In this document: positions 7,101-16,100 of the stretch, piece after piece
Layout of the letters: each line of letters opens with the position of its first letter
Numbering within the stretch: the stretch's first letter is position 1
DNA from: Candidatus Colimorpha onthohippi
Lineage (GTDB): Bacteria; Bacteroidota; Bacteroidia; Bacteroidales; P3
Assembly (NCBI GenBank): GCA_018064565.1
Contig: JAGHVA010000045.1
Coordinates: 1 to 16,297 of the forward strand
Reading direction: 5' to 3'
DNA: 16,297 nt
The notes under the pieces: generated by a model
What the model saw: the letters and a program-made list of their open reading frames with translations, nothing else
What the model was told of the DNA's origin: nothing
The model's database searches: none
Translations under genes and position numbers: made by a program

Positions 7101-10100
7101 CATGAATTGACCATCACCGCGGCGAAGCACCTCATAATGGGTGATTGAATTCTGAACAGACCCTTTGTTGATAATATAACCATCGGTCTCAATACGAGCC
7201 ACAGAATCGTGAGCCTGAAGACCGCTAACCACCTCGTATGCGACACTTGTAAATGGGAGTGCATCGTACTCATGCTCTGCATCAAGAGCACGCAAAACCA
7301 ACTCAGCTGGTTTAATGGTCAACGAACCCTCCTCAAAACGCAACTCCACATTCTCATAACGATCATCACAATTCAAAGTAACAACAGAGTTGTTGACCAC
7401 TAATGGATACGTTCCCACCATTGTTGCGCGTACACTACCATTGTTGACAACCGTAAAGTCTGACTCCAAGAATCCTGCAAAGTTTGACGACCATGTATAA
7501 CCCGTAAGCTTTTGCGCATTAGAATTATACACAACCTCATCAACGGCTCCCTTGATTGTCAACACAACACCTGTACGTTTTACAATGGTAAGCAAACCAT
7601 CTTGTGAGCAGACAAATTTCACATTAACAAAATTGGAATCATCGTACAAAAATTTACCATTGGCAATGTCGGACACAAGACCCATGCTATATTGTCCCAC
7701 CAAAACTCCAGCAGCCGTTGAATCGCCAGTATAAACCACTTTGGAGGCATCGAAAAGACCAGACGCAGAACTCTCAATCATAGTAAAGCCAGTTACCGAC
7801 TGCTCCGCTGTATCATACATATACGAAGCCACATTACCTATAACGTTAACTTTGAGAGAATTCATAGGACTTACCTTGACAAAACCAGGTGTTACATCAA
7901 AGGTAACATTGAGGAAACGGGGATCGTTGTTTTCAAACGAGAGTTCGCTCAAATTCATTTGAGTAGTACCCTTGTATTTACGCGAAGCAATAGTGTCGTC
8001 AGCACTGCCAATATAGCTAATCGATGACAACGGGTAGTACGCATGGCTACAACTCGTAACACGATAACCCGACACTGACCGAACCTCTCCATTATATTTG
8101 AAAGAAGACTCACTATTACCCTCAACAGTCACAACAATTGACTCATTAGACGGAACCACTTGAAGTGTGCCGCAAATCACGGTAATATCATAGTTGTCTG
8201 TAACCAACACCGAACCACGCTTAACTGCGTATGTAGATTTGATTGGATTTGACACTGAGCCCAACTCTGTAATTGAACCTGTGGCTGATGCTGACACTTT
8301 ATCTGAGCCCTTCAACTGACCTTGACCAGCAGTTACTTTAGTATTTTTAAGAGCTACACCATCGTATTCCTTTACATTTGAACCAGTAGTAAGCGTAAGA
8401 GGAGCTTTGGTAATTGTAAGGTTGCCTGGCACAACGACAAAGTTGACTTGTCTGAAATTCGCATTGTTATTCACAAAACTTGCAGCAGACAAATTCATTG
8501 TACTCGTACCCACAAAGTCGCGAACCACGAGACTATCAGCATCATTGATAAGGCTAAAATCTGATTCGGCATAATTCGGGTTATCAATAATCACATCGTA
8601 ACCAGATACAGACTGCTCGCTACCATTGTACTCCAATGAATCAGAATGACCCGTGATATAGACATTACACATATCAGCCTGATTGATTGTCAAATCGCCT
8701 TGCTCAACAACAAAAGAAACATTGGCAAAATTGTAATTCACATTGATAAACTGAGATGGAGCCAAAGTCATAGCGACGCTGCCCGTAGTTGTACCTTTAG
8801 CCACCGAATCTGCCACGCTGCCCGAAAACAGCACATTCTGGCTGATGGCAGCATTGTATATCTCGTTGGTTGATAAAAGTGTGAAACCAGACACAACATG
8901 TTCGGAACCATCAAAATAAACAGTATCGCGATTGCCTATTACCTTAACTACAACTGGATCGAACACCTTATTTACGGTCAATGTACTATTATTGACAGTA
9001 ACATTGTAGTTGTCAATAACACTCTGACCGTTGCGAATTATGTCAAACGTCATATCATTAGGTGTTGACCCGTTGTTTGTGATAGCTCCTGAGAATTGCA
9101 CACCGCCAATCGTATCAGCATCGGCCAATCCAACTTGGGTATATTGCGAACTCGTCAGCTCCTGACCATCATAAGTCTTGGAGGCTGGTAACACGTCAAC
9201 CGTGATATCACGTTTGTTAATTGTTAAACCACCTTGTTCAAGAAGGATGAAAGTAACGTGCAGGTTTGCATTCGAGCTCTTAAACTTATTGATATCGATA
9301 TTCATTGAATAATTGCCCGCTGCGTCACTGCTTGCTATCGTATCCGAATCGTCTTCGGTTTCATAAACCACATCATTCAAATCGTAAACAACCTGGTGTT
9401 CTGGGTCATCGTTGTAGGTATTGAGCCTATAACCATGTACCGTTTGGACAGTACCGTCATACGTTACGGTTTGCTTATTCCCAAACACCTCTACATACAC
9501 ATTGACAAAACTCTCCACTTCGAGATTTTCACCACGATACGAGATATTGTAGTTATTATTAACCACTGACCCATCACCTATACGAGTCAGCACCAAGTCA
9601 GACGGTATATTCTCGGTAGAGCCCACCTCCGTTTGACTTGCAGGATAATTCAAGCTCGCAACCATATCATGCGGCTGCAGACCTTCAATTGTATAATCAT
9701 GGTTTACTAAAGGTGTAGCATCATAATCTTTCGCAGCCGCTTTACCTGTAACGGTCAAATTACGTTTGGTAATCTTTAAGCGACCAGGCACAATTTCAAA
9801 CTGGACGTTGGTGAAATTAGGATCCGTATTTTCAAAATCGGCCGCATTGAAAGTGTGAGAATAGACACCTACTTCGGTACAAACCAGATTGTCAGTACCA
9901 TTGAAATTAACTTTATTGACATCATATAAATTGTCTGGATTGACTAAGACAGACTTAGAGAAACCACTTAACGCAATCTCACTACTCGTATAGAGCGTAT
10001 CAATTATACTATCGGCCTCTATCTTTACCACAACACCTGTACGAGGAAGCACCGTAAGCGTATAGGCCGCCATTACAGAGTCACAGTTTGGATGCTTTGC

Positions 10101-13100
10101 CTTTACCAGAATCTTCATGGCACCCGCATTGGTAATGCTTGGAGGAACCATCATCCATGATTTGCCAGTGTCTTGGCTATACAAGACCTCTACTTGATTC
10201 GATGTGCCATCGGGGCCTACTGCAGAAACCGACTTCACAAGCGGAGTACCATTGAACTCACGAACGCACTCACTGGGCTCTGGCAATGTCATCACGATAT
10301 CGCTGTTGGTTACAGAAAGAACACCATCAATAGCCACAAAGACATAATCTCTTGCGTGGAATTTGCTTACATCAACCGTGATAGGATAGTTGCCCACCTC
10401 CGATTCGAGTTCAGCAGTAGTGGATATCGGATTGGCATCCACTCGATAACCATGAGCTGTTGTTACATCCTCACTATTCACAAACCCGCTAACACTATAT
10501 GTAATTTCGGGATTGGCCGTATAATACCTACGCGACTTGTTGGCAGCCGATACCGTCAACTGCTGCGGCATTATGGTAAGCGTATAGCTCAATACAGAAT
10601 CTTCATAATTGTCAGTATGCGATACTTTTACAAAAACCTCTTGAGAGCATGTAGAGTCGATTGCCACAGGGTTATCGCTCCACGGACCAACCTGAGATGT
10701 GGCATACTGAACCTTAGCGACTTGGTTGTCGATATTGCAGTAAGCTGAAGCCGATGGCTTTAACTCCGTACCGTCATAATATTTTGTCAATGTGGCAGGT
10801 AAGGAAACCATAAAATGGTTGGTTGCCTTGGTAATATGTAGCCTGCCTTCGTTGCTGAGAACAACATTATAGTTAGGATTGGTGGCACCTACCGTGTCGA
10901 TTTCGATAGGACAACTCGCACCCGCTGGGGCTGTAGCGGTAGCTGTAGGAGCCGATGCTTCCAGCAATGCAGCGATGCCAGTGGTAATCTCATCCTCGCC
11001 TTCTGCAAAGCCAGAATAGATATATTTCCACTCCGTTGGATTGGGCTCACTATACTCACGAGCAGTATCTTGAGCCTTGATAGTGAGATTACGTTGAGCA
11101 ATCGTAAGTATGTACTGCCCGTTGGCAGTGTCATAATTATCACGAGAAGCACGAACCCATACGTTCACAAAACCTGCATCAGTGATAGATGATTGAATTT
11201 CAGACCAACTTGCGCCATAGTCAACACTATACTCCAATTTTGGCTGTTGAGAGACACCTGCTTCAACGACCATGTCAACTGTAGCAGCAGGGCTGAGCTG
11301 CTGAGCATCGTAAGTCTTAGAGCAATTCATTGGCAGTGGCGTATGAATTGTCAACGTGCCAGGCGTTACAGTAAGCATGCCCTGTATTGTATCGATGTAA
11401 TAGTTGTGTGTAGCCACAGTCTGTGCACGCATAACCACAACACTGGCACTATCAACCTCATTGATGTGAGACCCCACAGCAGTAATAGTACTCGTAGGTA
11501 GCATGTTGGATTCTGATACACGGTCGATACCATTTAAGCCTTCAACAATAATGCGACTTTGTGTCAGCGCATAACCATCAAACACCTTTGAACTATCAGC
11601 AGCACGTACATGAAGCGTATCCTGATTGATGACCAACGAACCCTGTTCGATTATGTAGCTATCCACCTTGAAATTTTGAGAAAGCACTGCAAAATCAGAT
11701 TCTTGCATAGACATCTGGCGGTCGCACGTATCAATACTGTAGATTGACTTATGAGCAACATCGCCAACGTAAGAAATTAAGTTAGAACTGAACGGATAAC
11801 TATTAGAACCATTGATAATTTCGAGTTCATAGCCCTCCAGCATATGTTGCATACCGTCATAAGTAAGTGTATCACAATGTCCTTTTACATTAACCGTGAC
11901 GTGACAAGGAAGCACCGTAAGATGATATGAAGCTGCAGATGCGACATAATTTGGAGCGTATGTAGCACGAGCATAGAACACCGTGTCGTCAACAGCATTT
12001 GTAATACTATTTGGAATCGTGCTCCACGAAACACTATCTACACTATATTCTATAGTAGCACCTTCAACAGCTGGACTTAGCACCGCCACTGGGGCAAACT
12101 TCGCACCATCGTAAAGATGAGTAGCACCCACGCCTGATGGAACTACTATATGAAGTGTATCGGGAATAATTGTCAAGACAGGATTTCCTGGGAAATTAAA
12201 GTTGTAATTATCCGACTCCAAGGTATTCTGTTCTGCAATAATGTCGTACTGCCCCACTTGTGAATTAACAACGGCCGTAGTAGATATACTTGGTTCGCCC
12301 GTCACTGAAGAAGCCACATTATCTAAGCCCTTGAATCCCGTGATATTATAAGCAAAAACTGGATTTTCGTGTTTATATATACGGAATGTATCCGCCACCA
12401 AAACATTCAAAGATGCCTTGGTAATCACCATATCAATCTTCACCTTAGCAGTGTCATAGTTTTCTTTAACGGCACGTACATAGATGGGATAACCCGAAGT
12501 ATTGGCATTGGTATAACCCAACGAATTCACCCATCCGCCGACACCGTCTTCACTATATTCAAGGGTAACATCACTCCTATTGGTTATTAAATTCTCGACT
12601 GGGATGAAATGCTGAGTTGCATCATAACCAAAATTCACGATATTGCCGTAAGGCAGATGTGTAAAATGCATCTCTGCTGGAGTAATAGCCAATGTACTTG
12701 AAACATAATTGATATTATAACAATCAGTAACAACCTCTTCAGCTGCATTTTTGATAACCGCATTTTTTGGTGTTGTCGTAGCACCTGTCTCTGCCACAGC
12801 GGTGGCTGAACCATCATACTCAACAGCCGAGAGATAATCGGTAGCCGCCAAACCTGTAACTGTACAATCAACCAAACCACTTGACACTAACGATGATTCG
12901 TCATAGACTTTGGTCTTAGGCAATGCCGTAATGGTTACATTACGTTTCGTAACAGCAAACCGCTTACCGACGGTATCTGCAGTGAAAGTAACATTAGCAA
13001 AATCGTTCGACAAATAATTGCGGAACAATGCGGGATTGTAATTCAACGCAGTCTCACCCACCTTTGTACGGCTCACCATCGTGCTGCCGACATAGCTGAA

Positions 13101-16100
13101 TCCATTGGCGATAAAATAATCTTTCAGTGTTTCATCGGCTATGCCAGTAACAGTTGAATCTCCACGGAAATCGTAGGTATGTTCCACAGCATCATACACC
13201 AAGGTGCTATCCACTACTGTGTAAGTAACTACGATAGGTGCTTGGAATGGATAGACACACAGGACGCAAGTTGTGTCGATCGTATCGAAATTGACATGCG
13301 ATGCACGTACATAATATTTAATTGTATCGCAAGTAGTCAGTGAGGGAACATCCGTAGTCCATCCCGTCACACCGTTAAGACTATATTCAACTTTGACCGT
13401 TTCTGCCACTGTGGTTCCACATCTAACGGGAGTTCCACCCGTAGCCGTAAGAATCAAAGCCTCATGAGGGGTATTGTCAAACTCATACCGGATAGTATCA
13501 TGCGATGAATTGACGTGAAAATCTTGAAATGCCAACAAATTGGAAGGAGTAACATGCGTCGTGTATTCCCCATAGACTGTATCGTAAGCCGGATGAGAAG
13601 CCCGGACATAAATCCTAACTGGACTATCCACGTCGGTAACTTTAGTCAAATTGACATCTGTACCCCATGCAAGTTGGTCTTTGCTATACTCTATCTTGAC
13701 CGAAGCACTGTCATCATAAACTCTGGTGTGATGGGCAATCACAGGGGCAAATGGGGTACCATCGTACACCCGTGAGGTATCGCCACTGACTGGGATATCC
13801 AGCACCAAACCATCGGCACAAGTCTTGGTTTTCAATTGGCGACTGAACGAAACGCCATCTACTGTGGCAGTCAACACCGTAGATGCATTACGGGTATTTA
13901 TCACCACATTGCTACCGTTGATTGTAATCACATCGTTGGATGCCGTCCATTCGGCACCACTTTCGAGTGTGAAATTATGCACCACGCTATCGGTATTCTC
14001 ACCAGCAGCAAGATAGAACGGTACACGCACCACATTGGAAGCAGAATACTGCTCGATGACCTTATTCATCGGGTAACGTTTCTCAGGATGCGACCATGTA
14101 CCAAAATCTGCATCTAACACGGTATCTGTTGCTGCCGACACATTACCTTCACTTGCCTCTGACGATGAATTCAATGCAATAACCTTTGTGGCGGCAGCCA
14201 TCTGATTATCGTACAAACAACTCACAACCGTAGCCTCATCCATCACCCCAGCAGCGATACCGCCATTGAGTTCCATTCCATGCACCTGTCCCACAGCCAA
14301 ACAATGGGAAACCTCTGTGTTGCCTTTTGCTGTAGCGATTATGCCACCCGCCCGAGTATTGGACGACACATCTCCAGCGTTCATAGACACATAGACATTG
14401 GCATTGGCAGCATCTCCCACGATACCACCTGCTACTTTTTTTGCGTAAACATCGGCTGCGTTGACGCAAGAGTCAACACGGCTGTCGGTAAGGTAACCTA
14501 CAATACCTCCAGCAAGGCTATCGGCCTTGACTGGCGAATTATTAAAACAGTTATACACTATCGTACCCGCAGCAGCCTGACCACAGATAGCACCAACATA
14601 CGACCCACAATCGAAGTAAGACTTTGAGATTGCCAAATTGCAAATAGTTGCACCTTCAGCATAACCAACAAAACCACGGTAATTGTTTGCACTTGAATTG
14701 TCATAAATACCCGAGAGCGTATGACCTTCACCATCAAACGTGCCTCTAAAACGATGATCCTCACTACCTAAAGGCTGCCACACTGACGGGGTTCCTGTAT
14801 AAGAGCCATCTTCACGAATTGAAGCAGACGGATTGACGTCAATGTCGGTAGTCATACGAAAATGCCAGCCCTTGCCACCCTCAGAAATATATACTAACTG
14901 GGTTGGGACACTCTTGTCGTACTTGATAGACTTGGTGTTGTCGTAGATGGCTGTACGCAAATTCTTAAACTCATCTAAACTCTCAATACTCAATACACTA
15001 TCCACAAAAATTGGAATAGCACGACACCAATTAGTACCTTGATACCACACATCAATGGTATCCATACCACGGGTCAACACCTTAATCTTACCATTAGCTT
15101 CAATCTGCATTGTACCATGACGAGATGTCAACGAAAAATCGGTTGGTGGCAGTGCGTAAACCATATCATTGTTGACACTTGAAAGCTTGTCGTTTTCGCT
15201 CATAAGCAAAGTAACACTATGAGCCACACGAATATTAACGTTACGAATTGCCGACAAAGTAGGAAGACAATTATCTGGGCTTACATACGTCATACTATTT
15301 GTCCACGTAGTGGTAGCTAACACCCCCCTTTGAGCATACGAAAGCATATTTCCATTGAGCGTGTCGCCTACAGCCACATTATCTACACTAACAGCAACAT
15401 CTTTTTGGTAAAACGGTACACCAACCGAAGACATTTGAGTTGCGAAAAACGCATTTTTGACCGAACCTTCTGCGGCATAACCCACCAAAGCACCACATTT
15501 GTCACCCTTGAGCAGACCTGCGTTTAATGCAGTAGTCAAACTGCTTCCTGCGCCCAAAAACTCAGCCACCAATCCACCTGTATAACCTGAACCAGCCATC
15601 AAAGTACCTGCATTGTAGCAGTTGGTCATCGTTGCGTTTTCTGCAACCACAACCAAACCAGCAACACTGGTCGCACCCGAAATCTCGCCTAAATTAGCGC
15701 AAGCATCAAACGTACAACCAACAGCATGCACAGCCAGAGCTGCAGCAGCACCTGATAAAGAGACAATATTGCAACGGACAGCGCAACTATCAAACGTTGT
15801 ATTCATTGCATTGCGGCAAATTGCGGCGGCACTATCCTCAATATTAATAGTTGAGGAGTAGATTTGAATGCCCGAGATACGCGCACCCTCTACATACCCA
15901 AAGAGGGGGGCATCTTTTAACCCTTTAATCTCAAACTGACCTGCGACCGTAAATGTGCCCTTAAAAGGATGTTCTTTGGTACCTATGCTCGTCCAAGAAG
16001 CAGGAGCCCCAACTCCGACCCATTTACCTTGACGGGTATCATACAATATTGAATAAGACGACTGCAGTGTGATATGGTTCTTCTGTATAAAATGAACCCC

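Noticed and set aside
10173..10748. 191-codon plus-strand frame inside the giant gene
   Set aside because: It is antisense to well-conserved repeat units, has no family resemblance and is a by-product of the coding strand.
5208..13822. CRISPR-like or DNA-level tandem array, suggested by the regular 270-base period
   Set aside because: The period comes from protein repeats; the DNA of most units is strongly diverged and stays open in one frame throughout.
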